Of a DNA stretch of 64,000 bases, positions 32,891 to 40,938 are shown in pieces. The position numbers were made by a program, and so were the translations under genes. Positions within the stretch are counted from its first letter, which is position 1; the number at the start of each line of letters is the position of its first letter. The notes beneath the pieces were generated by a model. The model was not told the origin of the DNA and searched no databases. It saw nothing but the letters and a program-made list of their open reading frames with translations. Source of the DNA: Nocardiopsis_B mangrovi (GTDB taxonomy: Bacteria; Actinomycetota; Actinomycetes; Streptosporangiales; Streptosporangiaceae); NCBI RefSeq assembly GCF_042653925.1, contig NZ_JBHSFQ010000003.1, positions 124,001 through 188,000 on the forward strand. The letters run 5' to 3'.

Positions 32891-33610
32891 ATGCCGGACG
32901 ACGACGGTATCGAGCGCGCGCTGGTGGTCATGGCCCACCCCGACGACATCGACTTCGCGTGTTCGGGGACGGTCGCGCTATGGACCGGCTCCGGGATCGA
33001 GGTCACCTATCTGCTGGTCACCGATGGCGAGGCCGGCGGTGACGACCGCACGCTGAACACCGAGGAGATGGCCGCGCTGCGGCGCGAGGAGCAGCGCAAG
33101 GCCGCCGCGGCGGTGGGGGTGGACGACGTCCGGTTCCTGGGCCACCCCGACGGCTCGGTCGTGCCCGACCTGGCACTGCGGTGCGACATCGCCCGGGTCA
33201 TCCGCCAGGTGCGCCCCGACCGGGTGGTCATCCCCAGCCCCGAGCGCGACTGGTCGGCGCTCGCCGCGAGCCACCCCGACCACCTGGCCACGGGCGAGGC
33301 GGGGATCAACGCCGTCTACCCCGACGCGCGCAACCCGCACGCGCACACCGCTCTGCTCGCCAACGAGGGGCTGCGGCCCTGGAGCGTCCCCGAGGTGTGG
33401 GTCGCGCACCCGCCGGCAGCGGACCGCTTCAGCGACGTCACCGACGTGATCGACCGCAAGTTCGCCGCGCTGGCCGCGCACGCCAGCCAGATCCCCGACA
33501 TCAGGGAAGTGGAGCCGGCCGTGCGCGGCTGGCTCGCCGGCAACGCCGCACGCGGCGGTCTGCCCGAGGGGCGGCTGGCGGAGGCGTTCCGGGTCGTCGA
33601 CACCCGCTGA
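32891..33610 (+). CDS. PIG-L/LmbE family N-deacetylase
   Basis: This 239-residue protein has the zinc motif AHPDD at residues 15-19, the second region VTDGEAGGDDR...ALRREEQRKAAAAVGV, and the late motif SHPDHLATGEA with the third metal ligand. It is the size and pattern of MshB/Mca-like de-N-acetylases, which act on GlcNAc-containing small molecules (mycothiol intermediates or conjugates, antibiotics). The specific substrate is not evident; a BshB/MshB role would need context that is not present here. The ATG at 32891 has GAAAGGA upstream. Confidence 0.9.
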   Translation: MPDDDGIERALVVMAHPDDIDFACSGTVALWTGSGIEVTYLLVTDGEAGGDDRTLNTEEMAALRREEQRKAAAAVGVDDVRFLGHPDGSVVPDLALRCDIARVIRQVRPDRVVIPSPERDWSALAASHPDHLATGEAGINAVYPDARNPHAHTALLANEGLRPWSVPEVWVAHPPAADRFSDVTDVIDRKFAALAAHASQIPDIREVEPAVRGWLAGNAARGGLPEGRLAEAFRVVDTR

Positions 33611-33704
33611 CATCCGGTGGCCCCGCTGTCCACGCCCCTGCGATGATCCCGGGGTAGAAAGGGTCAGGGACGCCTGACCGCACCACCGAGCCTGGAGGAT
33701 CCGC

Positions 33705-34241
33705 GTGGCCCAGTCGCCATCTCCCTACGATTTCCTGCCCGACGTCGCGCCGTTCGCGGTGACCAGCGACGACGTCGCCGACGGCCGGACCCTCGCGCCC
33801 GCCCAGGTGAGCGGCGTCATGGGCGCCGGCGGCGAGGACGTCTCGCCGCACCTGGCGTGGAGCGGCTTCCCCGAGGGCACCCGCAGCTTCGCCGTCACCT
33901 GCTTCGACCCCGACGCCCCCACGGCCAGCGGCTTCTGGCACTGGGCGGTCTTCGACATCCCGGTGTCGGTGACCGAACTGCCGGCCGGCGCCGGCGACGG
34001 ATCGGGGAAGGGCCTGCCCGAGGGGGCGGTCACCCTGCGCAACGACGCCGGGGACAAGCGCTATGTCGGAGCCGCCCCGCCGCCCGGCCACGGGCCGCAC
34101 CGCTACATGTTCGCGGTGCACGCGGTGGACGTCGGCACGCTGGGGATCGGCGACTCCGCGAGCCCGGCGTTCCTCGGGTTCAACCTCTTCTCCCACTCCA
34201 TCGGCCGGGCGGTCGTCACGCCGGTGTACGAGGAGAAGTAG
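33705..34241 (+). CDS. YbhB/YbcL family PEBP-like protein
   Basis: The 178-residue protein has the phosphatidylethanolamine-binding fold as in bacterial YbhB: SPHLAWSGFPEGTRSFAVTCFDPDAPTASGFWHWAVFDIP (the DPDAP and HW elements of the anion pocket), GAAPPPGHGPHRYMFAVHAVDV, and the C-terminal GRAVVTPVYE. Members are cytosolic ligand-binding proteins with no settled function in bacteria. It starts with GTG at 33705 behind TGGAGGA and is followed by a strong terminator, so it is monocistronic. Confidence 0.92.
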   Translation: MAQSPSPYDFLPDVAPFAVTSDDVADGRTLAPAQVSGVMGAGGEDVSPHLAWSGFPEGTRSFAVTCFDPDAPTASGFWHWAVFDIPVSVTELPAGAGDGSGKGLPEGAVTLRNDAGDKRYVGAAPPPGHGPHRYMFAVHAVDVGTLGIGDSASPAFLGFNLFSHSIGRAVVTPVYEEK

Positions 34242-34259
34242 GCTCCCCGCAGCAGGGCA

Positions 34260-34286
34260 GGGCCCGCCCCGCGACGGGGCGGGCCC
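34260..34286 (+). terminator. terminator after the PEBP gene
   Basis: GGGCCCGCCCCG (34260-34271) and CGGGGCGGGCCC (34275-34286) form a perfect 12-bp stem with a CGA loop, 19 bp after the stop codon. Confidence 0.75.
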
Positions 34287-34377
34287 CTCCGCCGGTTCGG
34301 CGGAGCCCCGGCAGGAGGACGCGCCGGCGCGAGCCGGACGAGCGGGACCACGACTACGCGAGAGGGACCGAAGCCTC

Positions 34378-34998
34378 ATGGGTCGAAGCTCCAGCCTCCC
34401 CACGATCCTCTTCGACTACGGCGAGGTCATCTCGCTGCCGCAGCCCGCGGAGTCGCGGGCGGCGCTGGAGCGGCTGGCGGGCGTGGACCCGGCAGATTTC
34501 TGGGCGGCCTACTGGGCGGGGCGCCGCGCCTACGACCAGGGCGACACCGCGGCCGTGTACTGGGACGGCATCGCCCGGAGCACCGGCGCCGACTGGGACA
34601 CCGTCCGGCGCCAGCAGCTATGGGCGGCGGACGTCGCCTCGTGGCTGCACCTGCGCGACCGCAGCGTCCGGCTCCTGGAGCGGCTGGCCGCCCGGGGCGC
34701 GCGGCTCGCCCTGCTGTCCAACGCCTCCGCCGACATGGCCCACGCCCTGCGCCGCTCGCCCGCTCTCGCCGGCTTCGACTCGCTATTCTTCAGCTCCGAC
34801 CTCGCCCTGTGCAAGCCCGACCCGGAGATCTACACCCGCGTGCTGGGCGAACTGGGCGCCGAACCAGAGCACACCGTCTTCATCGACGACCGCGAGGAGA
34901 ACATCCTCGCGGCCAAGGCCCTGGGCATCGACGCGCACCACTACACCGGCCCCGAGGGCGTCGAAGCCTTCCTCGCCGAGCGCATCGGCCCGCTCTGA
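34378..34998 (+). CDS. HAD-superfamily hydrolase
   Basis: The 206-residue HAD-IA-type protein has motif I ILFDYGEVI with nucleophile D13, motif II LALLSNASADM, motif III CKPDPEIY and motif IV VFIDDREENILAAKALGI. The second Asp of the usual DxD in motif I is Gly15, as in the variant-3 HADs that include the N-terminal phosphatase domain of epoxide hydrolase; the usual acid/base may be supplied differently. The substrate is unknown. The ATG at 34378 gives the normal domain boundary; the ribosome site (GAGAGGGA) is modest. Confidence 0.88.
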   Translation: MGRSSSLPTILFDYGEVISLPQPAESRAALERLAGVDPADFWAAYWAGRRAYDQGDTAAVYWDGIARSTGADWDTVRRQQLWAADVASWLHLRDRSVRLLERLAARGARLALLSNASADMAHALRRSPALAGFDSLFFSSDLALCKPDPEIYTRVLGELGAEPEHTVFIDDREENILAAKALGIDAHHYTGPEGVEAFLAERIGPL

Positions 34999-35259
34999 CC
35001 CCTCTGGGGCCGGTCCGGGGCCGCGGTCGCCGGGCGCGCCGCGGCGGCGGCGCCCGCGAGCACGCGCCGCACCCCCGTCCGGTTGTCCCGGAATCCGGAA
35101 GCGGCCATCATCGCGTCAGGCGCTGATCTGCGGTTTACCCTCGAGATGTCCGCGCCGCCGCCCCGAGGAAGGAGCCGTCACCGCCGTCCGGGCCCGCTGG
35201 CACGCACGCAGACCCGCGCCTGTCTCCGTACCAACCACAGCAAGCGGAAAGGTCCACCG

Positions 35260-36297
35260 GTGACCGCCCAACAGCTCACTGATCCGCCCACCGTCGTGAT
35301 CACCACCGCCGGCTCGGCCCCGACCTCCGGGACGATCATGCGGCTGCGCGGCCAGGGCTACCGGGTCGTCGCGACCGACATCGACCCGTCGGCCCCCGGC
35401 CTCTACCTCGCCGACCGCAGCCACCTGGTCCCGCCCGGCGACAGCGACGACTACCTCCCCGAGATCCGCGGCATCTGCCTGAAGGAGAACGCCGCGGCGC
35501 TGGTCCCCCTGGTCGACGAGGAGCTGCTGCCCGCCGGCCGGCTCGCCGACGAGGGGATCGCGGTGCTGCTGCCGCGGCCCGCGTTCGTCGCCACGTGCCT
35601 GGACAAGTACGTGCTCATGCGCCGGCTCGCCGAGGCGGGGATCCCCGTTCCGGTCACCCGGACCGCCGCCGAGTGGGCGGGCGATCCCGGGTTCCCGGTG
35701 GTCGTCAAGCCCCGCCGGGGCCGCGGCGGCCGCGGGGTCGCGGTCGCGGAGTCGGCCGCGGAGCTGTCCCGGCTCATCGCCGAATCGCCCTACGCGGCCG
35801 ACGACCTGCTGGTCCAGGAACGGGTCACGGGAACGGAGTACACCGTGTCGGTCGTCGTGTGGCGCGACGGCGTGGTCCAATCGGTGGTGCCCAAGGAGGT
35901 CATCCTGAAGCACGGTGTGACCCGGTTCGCCGTCACCCGCCGCCACGCCCGCGTGGCCGAGGTGTGCCGGGCCGTACAGCGCGAACTGCGCGCCGACGGC
36001 CCGTTCAACGTGCAGCTCGCCCTCGACGCCGAAGGCGAGCCGCGCATCTTCGAGATCAACCCGCGCTTCTCCTCCACCGCGCCCCTCACCGTCGCGGCCG
36101 GGGTCGACGAGGTCTCCGGACTGCTGCGACAGGCCATCGGGGGCGGCCCGCGGCTGGCCGACGAATGGCGGGAAGGGGTAGTGATGGTCCGCCACTGGGC
36201 CGACGAGTTCATCGACGAGGCCGGCTTCGCCGGATACGGGATCACCCCCGGCCGGCCGCACGCCGCCGCGGCCCCCGTCGCACGGGCCGCCCGGTGA
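35260..36297 (+). CDS. ATP-grasp domain ligase
   Basis: The 345-residue protein has a preATP-grasp Rossmann domain (TVVITTAGSAPTSGTIMRLRGQGYRVVATDIDPSAPGLYLADRSHLVPPG). The ATP-grasp fold follows: DKYVLMRRLAEAGIPVP, FPVVVKPRRGRGGRGVAVAES (the mobile loop), DDLLVQERVTGTEYTVSVVV and FNVQLALDAEGEPRIFEINPRFSS, with the Mg-binding E and N. It resembles carbamoyl-phosphate-synthase-like ATP-grasp enzymes that join a carboxylate to an amine or other nucleophile. Substrates are unknown. The GTG at 35260 follows GGAAAGG. It overlaps the inositol-monophosphatase-like gene by 4 bp (GTGA), so the two work together. Confidence 0.85.
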   Translation: MTAQQLTDPPTVVITTAGSAPTSGTIMRLRGQGYRVVATDIDPSAPGLYLADRSHLVPPGDSDDYLPEIRGICLKENAAALVPLVDEELLPAGRLADEGIAVLLPRPAFVATCLDKYVLMRRLAEAGIPVPVTRTAAEWAGDPGFPVVVKPRRGRGGRGVAVAESAAELSRLIAESPYAADDLLVQERVTGTEYTVSVVVWRDGVVQSVVPKEVILKHGVTRFAVTRRHARVAEVCRAVQRELRADGPFNVQLALDAEGEPRIFEINPRFSSTAPLTVAAGVDEVSGLLRQAIGGGPRLADEWREGVVMVRHWADEFIDEAGFAGYGITPGRPHAAAAPVARAAR

Positions 36298-37127
36298 CCG
36301 CCCGCCGCGGTCCGCACCCGCCGCCCCCGGCCTCCCTCGTCGACGCCATGGCGGGCGCCGTGGCCGAGGTGGGCGCGCTGCTGCGCGAGTGGCGCGGCGA
36401 CCCCGCCGCCATCGCGGGCCGCTGGCACAACGGCCAGTTCACCGCCGCGGCCGATGCCCGGGCGCACGACGCCCTGTCCGCCCGGCTGCGCCGCATCTCC
36501 CCCGAGGTTCCCGTGATCAGCGAGGAGGACCCCGGATCGGCCGCCGGGCCGCGACCCGACCGGTACTGGCTGATCGACCCCATCGACGGCACCGCCAGCT
36601 ACGCGCACGGGTTCCCCGGCTACGTGACCCAAGCGGCGCTGATGGTCGACGCCCGCCCCATGGCGTGCGCGATCCACGCCCCCGAAACCGACGTGCTCTA
36701 CACCGCGGCGCACGGCATGGGCGCCGCCGCCAACGGCCGGATGCTGCCGCGCGCCGCCCCGGCACCGCCCGGCACCGGCGTGCTCACCGACAACACCCCG
36801 CAGCCGCACGGGATCGCGCGCGCGGCCTACGACCACTTCGGCTACGGCCGCTACCTGGAATGCGGCGGCATCTCCCTCAAGCTGTGCCGGATCGCCGAGG
36901 GCGCCGCCCACCTGTTCGTCAAGGACGTCCCGGTGCGCGACTGGGACGTGGCAGCGCCCGACCTGCTCCTGCGCGAGACGGGGTGCCGCCTCTCGCGGCT
37001 GGACGGCGCCCCGTTCGACTACCTGGGCGATCCCGAGGGCACCGGGCTGATCGGCGCCGCCGACGCCGGAACCCACACCGCCGTGGCGGACTGGCACCGC
37101 GCCCGGGCGGGCCACCCGATCGGCTGA
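36294..37127 (+). CDS. inositol monophosphatase/CysQ-superfamily phosphatase
   Basis: The 277-residue protein has the lithium-sensitive phosphatase metal site: VISEEDPGS, WLIDPIDGTASYAHG (DPxDGT), and VPVRDWDVAAPDLLLRETG near the C terminus. It removes a phosphate from a small molecule such as inositol phosphate, sugar phosphate or 3',5'-bisphosphonucleotide; sequence does not decide. The GTG start at 36294 overlaps the ATP-grasp stop (GTGA), which implies stoichiometric synthesis. The pair may build and dephosphorylate one metabolite. It is not linked to obvious inositol or sulfate genes. Confidence 0.87.
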   Translation: MTARRGPHPPPPASLVDAMAGAVAEVGALLREWRGDPAAIAGRWHNGQFTAAADARAHDALSARLRRISPEVPVISEEDPGSAAGPRPDRYWLIDPIDGTASYAHGFPGYVTQAALMVDARPMACAIHAPETDVLYTAAHGMGAAANGRMLPRAAPAPPGTGVLTDNTPQPHGIARAAYDHFGYGRYLECGGISLKLCRIAEGAAHLFVKDVPVRDWDVAAPDLLLRETGCRLSRLDGAPFDYLGDPEGTGLIGAADAGTHTAVADWHRARAGHPIG

Positions 37128-37301
37128 CGCGCCGCCCGCGTCCGGGTCCGGCCACCCCGGCCCGGACGGAACGGGAACCGGAACGCACCGGCGGTCGTCC
37201 GAAAGAACGACGGCGATCCCACCCCCCGGGAGGAGGCCGTCCGGCGGCGCCTCGCCTAGCGTCGACGATCGCACCGCGGCATGACGAAGGAGGATGGCCC
37301 G

Positions 37302-37769
37302 ATGACCGCTCATCCGAGCCCTCGGGAGGGCCTGCGCGCTTCGGACGCCGACCGCGACACCGTCGCCGCGCGGCTGTCCACGGCCCTGTCGGAGGGGCGC
37401 CTGGACCTGGCCGAGTACAACCTGCGGCTCGACGCCGCGATGTCGGCCAAGACCATGGGCGAGCTCGTCCCGCTCACCACCGACCTCCCGGCCGCCTCCT
37501 CTTCCGCCTCCGCGCCCGATCCCACGGCACCGGTCGACCTCGCCGAGGTCGGCGCCGGCAAGGCGCCGTCGAAGTGGCGGGAGTGGATCAACGAGTGGCG
37601 CTACTGGCTGGGCGGCGCCGTGATCATGATCGGCATCTGGGCCGTCACCTCGGTGTCCAACGGGGAGCCGCAGGACTTCTGGCCGCTGATCCCGCTCGGG
37701 ATCTGGGCGGCCGTCCTGATCGCCGGCCTCTTCTTCCCCGATGACGACGATGACGATGACGACGACTGA
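37302..37769 (+). CDS. DUF1707 (SHOCT-like) membrane protein, copy 1
   Basis: The 155-residue protein has the DUF1707 domain LRASDADRDTVAARLSTALSEGRLDLAEYNLRLDAAMSAKTMGELVPLTTDLP, a Ser/Ala/Pro linker and two hydrophobic segments (WLGGAVIMIGIWAVTSV and FWPLIPLGIWAAVLIAGLFFP). A run of acidic residues (Asp x9) ends it. The ATG at 37302 has AAGGAGG upstream and is preferred over one 21 bp earlier. It is the first of three tandem paralogues. DUF1707 proteins are small actinobacterial membrane proteins of unknown function, often linked to cell-envelope or PspC-like proteins. Confidence 0.85.
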   Translation: MTAHPSPREGLRASDADRDTVAARLSTALSEGRLDLAEYNLRLDAAMSAKTMGELVPLTTDLPAASSSASAPDPTAPVDLAEVGAGKAPSKWREWINEWRYWLGGAVIMIGIWAVTSVSNGEPQDFWPLIPLGIWAAVLIAGLFFPDDDDDDDDD

Positions 37770-37862
37770 CCGGCCACAGGACAGTACCCGGAAGGTGCCT
37801 TTTGCGGCAGGCCGCGGACGCGTATCGTAGGTCACCCATCATCGTGCGGTAGGGGGTGGGCG

Positions 37863-38315
37863 TTGGACGACGAACGCGTCCCGGAGAGCCGTATGCGCGC
37901 CTCGGACGCGGACCGGGACGCCTGCGCCGAACGACTCGCGACCGCGCTGTCCGAGGGACGGCTCGACCTCGTCGAATACGAACGCCGCCTCGACGCCGCC
38001 ATGCACTCCGTCGTCCTCGGCGACCTCCGGATCCTCACCGCCGACCTCCCCGAACCTCCCCCGCCCGCCCCGGTCCCCGACCCCTCCCTCGCGGCCGTTG
38101 GCCGCACCGCGCTGGTGTCGCCGTGGAAGGACTGGGTAGACGAATGGCGATGGTGGCTGGGCGGTGCCGTGATCATGACCGGGATCTGGGGCGTCACCAG
38201 CATCATGGGCAACGACGCGCTGCCGTTCTGGCCGCTGGTCCCCTTGGGGATCTGGGCCGCGATCCTGATCGCCGCCGCCATCTGGCCGGACGACAACGCC
38301 GGCACGCGAAGATGA
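37863..38315 (+). CDS. DUF1707 membrane protein, copy 2
   Basis: The 150-residue paralogue has MRASDADRDACAERLATALSEGRLDLVEYERRLDAAMHSVVLGDLRILTADLP, a Pro-rich linker and two membrane segments (WLGGAVIMTGIWGVTSIMG and FWPLVPLGIWAAILIAAAIWP). It probably starts with TTG at 37863: the N-terminal sequence MDDERVPESRMRAS then lines up with MDGERVPPEQMRAS of copy 3, and GGGGGTGGG precedes it. It is separated from copy 3 by 34 bp, so at least these two are co-transcribed. Confidence 0.83.
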   Translation: MDDERVPESRMRASDADRDACAERLATALSEGRLDLVEYERRLDAAMHSVVLGDLRILTADLPEPPPPAPVPDPSLAAVGRTALVSPWKDWVDEWRWWLGGAVIMTGIWGVTSIMGNDALPFWPLVPLGIWAAILIAAAIWPDDNAGTRR

Positions 38316-38349
38316 CCGTCCCCCGCCACCGCGGGAGGGAGCGACGACC

Positions 38350-38832
38350 ATGGACGGCGAACGGGTACCACCGGAGCAGATGCGCGCGTCCGACGCCGAC
38401 CGCGACGCCTGCGCCGAACGACTCGCCCGCGCCTTCCAGGAGGGTCGGCTCAAGCTCGACGAGTACCACGAGCGCCTGGACCTCGCGGTGCGCGCAACGA
38501 CCATGGGCGACCTCGCGGCCCTGACCCGCGACCTCCCGATCCCGCCGCCGGTGCCCGTCCCGGTCGCGGTCCCCGAGACCGCCGACACCGACGCCGATCC
38601 CGAGTGGCGCGACCGCCTCGAACCCTGGCGCGGGCTGGCCGCGGTGTCGGTCATCCTCATCGCGATCTGGGCGGTGACCAGCCTGATCTCGCAGACCTAC
38701 CTGCCGTTCTGGCCACTGATCCCGCTCGGCTTCATGTTCCTGTTCACGCTGGCCAGCACCATCGCCACGCCGCCCAACAGCCCCACCCGGCGCGACCGCC
38801 GACTGGGCCACGGCGACCCCGACGGCCTGTGA
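38350..38832 (+). CDS. DUF1707 membrane protein, copy 3
   Basis: The 160-residue paralogue has MRASDADRDACAERLARAFQEGRLKLDEYHERLDLAVRATTMGDLAALTRDLP, a Pro/Val linker and two membrane segments (AAVSVILIAIWAVTSLI and FWPLIPLGFMFLFTLASTIA). Its second segment and tail (ATPPNSPTRRDRR) differ most from the other copies. GGGAGGGA precedes the ATG. The shared FWPLxPLG motif between the helices marks all three as one lineage. Confidence 0.87.
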   Translation: MDGERVPPEQMRASDADRDACAERLARAFQEGRLKLDEYHERLDLAVRATTMGDLAALTRDLPIPPPVPVPVAVPETADTDADPEWRDRLEPWRGLAAVSVILIAIWAVTSLISQTYLPFWPLIPLGFMFLFTLASTIATPPNSPTRRDRRLGHGDPDGL

Positions 38833-38947
38833 GCCGCACGGCCGGGCACCGAGAGGCCGGGTCCTGAGCGCCCGCCGCCGCGCGCCGGCTTCCGCGACCC
38901 GCTGGGCCGGACACGCGAAAGGGCCGGCACGGAACTCGGGTTCCAGC

Positions 38948-38988
38948 GGTCCTCGCAACACCTACGACGTGTGGGAGTCGCGAGGACC
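38948..38988. terminator. two-level inverted repeat between convergent genes
   Basis: GGTCCTCGC (38948-38956) and GCGAGGACC (38980-38988) are perfect arms; inside them ACAC (38958-38961) pairs with GTGT (38969-38972). It lies between the DUF1707 array and the convergent DUF3145 gene and is a likely shared terminator, though the large loop also suits a protein-binding site. Confidence 0.45.
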
Positions 38989-39026
38989 ATGGCGTTCGAT
39001 GGTGACCGCGCCGGGGTGTGCCGCCG

Positions 39027-39521
39027 TCAGCCGGCCGCGTGCAGCCAGCGGACCGGGGCGCCGTCGCCGGCGTAGCGGAACGGTTCGAGCTCCTCGTCCC
39101 AGACGCGGCCGGTGAGACGGTCGAGCTCTTCGGCGAGGTCGGCCTCCTGGGCGGCCGCCCGTTCCATGGCATTGCGCAGCCGCGCCTCGGGGACCAGGAC
39201 CTCGCCCGACGCGCTGGTGACCGCGGTGAAGATACCGAGTGTGGGTGTGTAGCTGTAGCGGACGCCGTCGCAGCCCGGGGTGGCCTCCTCGGTCACCTCG
39301 AAGCGCAGGCGCTGCCAGCCGTTGAGCGCCGAGGCGATGGCGCCGGAGGTACCCGGCGCCCCTTGCCAGTTGAGCTCGGCGCGATGGTTTCCAGGGGCGG
39401 CCGGCTGGGCCTCCCAGTCGAGTTTCACAGGCACGCCAACTACACCCGCGACCGCCCACTCGACGTGTGGGCACAGCGCCGCGGGCGCGGAGTGGACGTA
39501 CAAGACGCCACGTGCGGACAC
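39027..39521 (-). CDS. DUF3145 family protein
   Basis: This 164-residue protein matches the actinobacterial DUF3145 family throughout: GVLYVHSAPAALCPHVEWAVAGVVG, LDWEAQPAAPGNHRAELNWQGAPGTSGAIASALNGWQRLRFEVTEE, RYSYTPTLGIFTAVTSASGEVLVPEARLRNAM and LDRLTGRVWDEELEPFRYAGDGAPVRWLHAAG. The family is nearly universal in actinomycetes and its function is unknown; it is cytoplasmic with no catalytic motif. It starts with GTG at 39521 behind AGGAGG. It is divergent from the sigma-factor gene. Confidence 0.92.
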   Translation of the reverse strand: MSARGVLYVHSAPAALCPHVEWAVAGVVGVPVKLDWEAQPAAPGNHRAELNWQGAPGTSGAIASALNGWQRLRFEVTEEATPGCDGVRYSYTPTLGIFTAVTSASGEVLVPEARLRNAMERAAAQEADLAEELDRLTGRVWDEELEPFRYAGDGAPVRWLHAAG

Positions 39522-39733
39522 CGAACCTCCTGATACGAACGAGTGCGCTTCCCCGACGCCCTCGTACCCGCAGAGGAGCTGTCCGTCCTGGTCTTCTCCT
39601 CGACCTATTGTGCCCCATGGGCACCATCGGCACCAGGTCTCCGGTGGCCGGATCCGGCGTTCTCCCTGTGTCCGCCCGTGCTCGCGGCTAGCGTGGTGCC
39701 ACGCGCGAGGCGGGAGCTGAGAGTCTAACGGGG

Positions 39734-40315
39734 GTGCGGGTGGGTGACCAGCCCTGCGGGGAGACCGCGACGGCCGATCTGGTAAAGCAGGCGCTCTGCC
39801 GCGACGGCCGGGCGTGGGAGGCCCTGATCGGACGCTTCTCGCTGCGGGTGCGGGCGGTGGTCCGCTCCTACGGCCTTTCGCGGCACGACGCCGAGGACGT
39901 CGAGCAGACCGTATGGTGTGTGCTGGCCGACCACCTGCCGCGTATCCGCGACCCCGGCCACGTGGGCGCCTGGCTGGCCGCCACCACCCACAACGAGTGC
40001 AGGCGCCAGCTCCGGCTGAGCCGCCGGACCGCCCCCGAGGACCCCGCTCTGCTCGACTCCGCCGACCCCCGCAGCCCGGAGGCCCTGCACCTGGCGGCCG
40101 AACGCGACCGCGGGGTGCGCCGCGCGATCTCCGGACTGGACGAACCGGAGAGGACCCTGGCGGCGATCGACCTGTACTCCCCCCGCACCCGCGTCGCCGA
40201 GGTGGCCGAGTTCACCGGGCTGCCGCCCGGCTTGATCCGCGTCGCCCGGCGGCGCATGCGGCGCCGGCTGCGCCGCATCCTCACCGAGGACCACCGGCAG
40301 GACGATCAGCGATGA
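39734..40315 (+). CDS. ECF-like RNA polymerase sigma factor
   Basis: The 193-residue protein has a sigma-70 region 2 (AWEALIGRFSLRVRAVVRSYGLSRHDAEDVEQTVWCVLADHLPRIRDPGHVGAWLAATTHNECRRQLR). A region 4-like helix-turn-helix follows (ISGLDEPERTLAAIDLYSPRTRVAEVAEFTGLPPGLIRVARRRMRRRLRRIL). Region 3 is absent, as in ECF sigmas. The helix-turn-helix is divergent from the usual GLSxxEIAxxLGIS form. The GTG at 39734 was taken; a second GTG at 39740 is possible. Its stop overlaps the next gene by 4 bp. No classical membrane anti-sigma factor is present; the next gene and the CHAT protein are candidates for control. Confidence 0.85.
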   Translation: MRVGDQPCGETATADLVKQALCRDGRAWEALIGRFSLRVRAVVRSYGLSRHDAEDVEQTVWCVLADHLPRIRDPGHVGAWLAATTHNECRRQLRLSRRTAPEDPALLDSADPRSPEALHLAAERDRGVRRAISGLDEPERTLAAIDLYSPRTRVAEVAEFTGLPPGLIRVARRRMRRRLRRILTEDHRQDDQR

Positions 40316-40938
40316 AGGGCCGTGACATGACCCACGACGACCCGCCCGCCCCCGGCCCCACCCCGGCCTCCCCCCGCACACCCGCCACACCGGACGGAAC
40401 GGGCCCGTTCTCCAAGGGCGGCGCCGGAGCGCCGTACAGGGACGGCTCCGACACGTCGGACGCCGCCGACTCGCGGGACGACGCCGATGACGAGGCGTTC
40501 ATGGCGGTCCTGCGATCGGACACCGCACCGGTGGGCGCGATGCCCGCGGCGGTGCGCCGCGCCGCCCGCGCCGCGTTCGCCATGCGCCGCGATGACGCGG
40601 TCTTCGCCGATCTGCGCGACGACTCGCTGGGGACGACCCCCGTGGGCCTGCGCGACGCGGGCGCCCTTGCCGACGCACCGCGCTATGTACGGTTCGAGGG
40701 CCCGGGGGTCGCGGTTAGCATGGAGGTCACCTCCGTGGACGACGACCGCGACCTGGTGGGCCGGGTCGCACCGGCCGGGGCGCACTCCGTGGAGGTCCGC
40801 AGCCCTCGCGGCACCTCGTGCCACGACGTGGACCCCGACGGCACCTTCCTCGCCCGCGGAGTCCCGCGGGGACCGGTCAGCCTCCTCGTCCACCGCTCCG
40901 GAACGGCCCCGGCCACCACCCGCTGGCTCACCCTCTGA
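40312..40938 (+). CDS. sigma-coupled protein of unknown function with C-terminal beta-rich domain
   Basis: The 208-residue protein has a disordered acidic, Pro-rich N terminus (about 60 residues) and a short helical segment (DEAFMAVLRSDTAPVGAMPAAVRRAARAAFAMRRDDAVFADLRDDS). A C-terminal beta-rich domain follows (VRFEGPGVAVSMEVTSVDDDRDLVGRVAPAGAHSVEVRSPRGTSCHDVDPDGTFLARGVPRGPVSLLVHRSG). That domain looks like a small beta-sandwich or prealbumin-like fold, by inspection only. The helical part (PAAVRRAARAAF) resembles short anti-sigma-like segments. It starts 4 bp inside the sigma gene (ATGA), so it is probably a partner or inhibitor of the sigma factor. Confidence 0.75.
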   Translation: MKGRDMTHDDPPAPGPTPASPRTPATPDGTGPFSKGGAGAPYRDGSDTSDAADSRDDADDEAFMAVLRSDTAPVGAMPAAVRRAARAAFAMRRDDAVFADLRDDSLGTTPVGLRDAGALADAPRYVRFEGPGVAVSMEVTSVDDDRDLVGRVAPAGAHSVEVRSPRGTSCHDVDPDGTFLARGVPRGPVSLLVHRSGTAPATTRWLTL

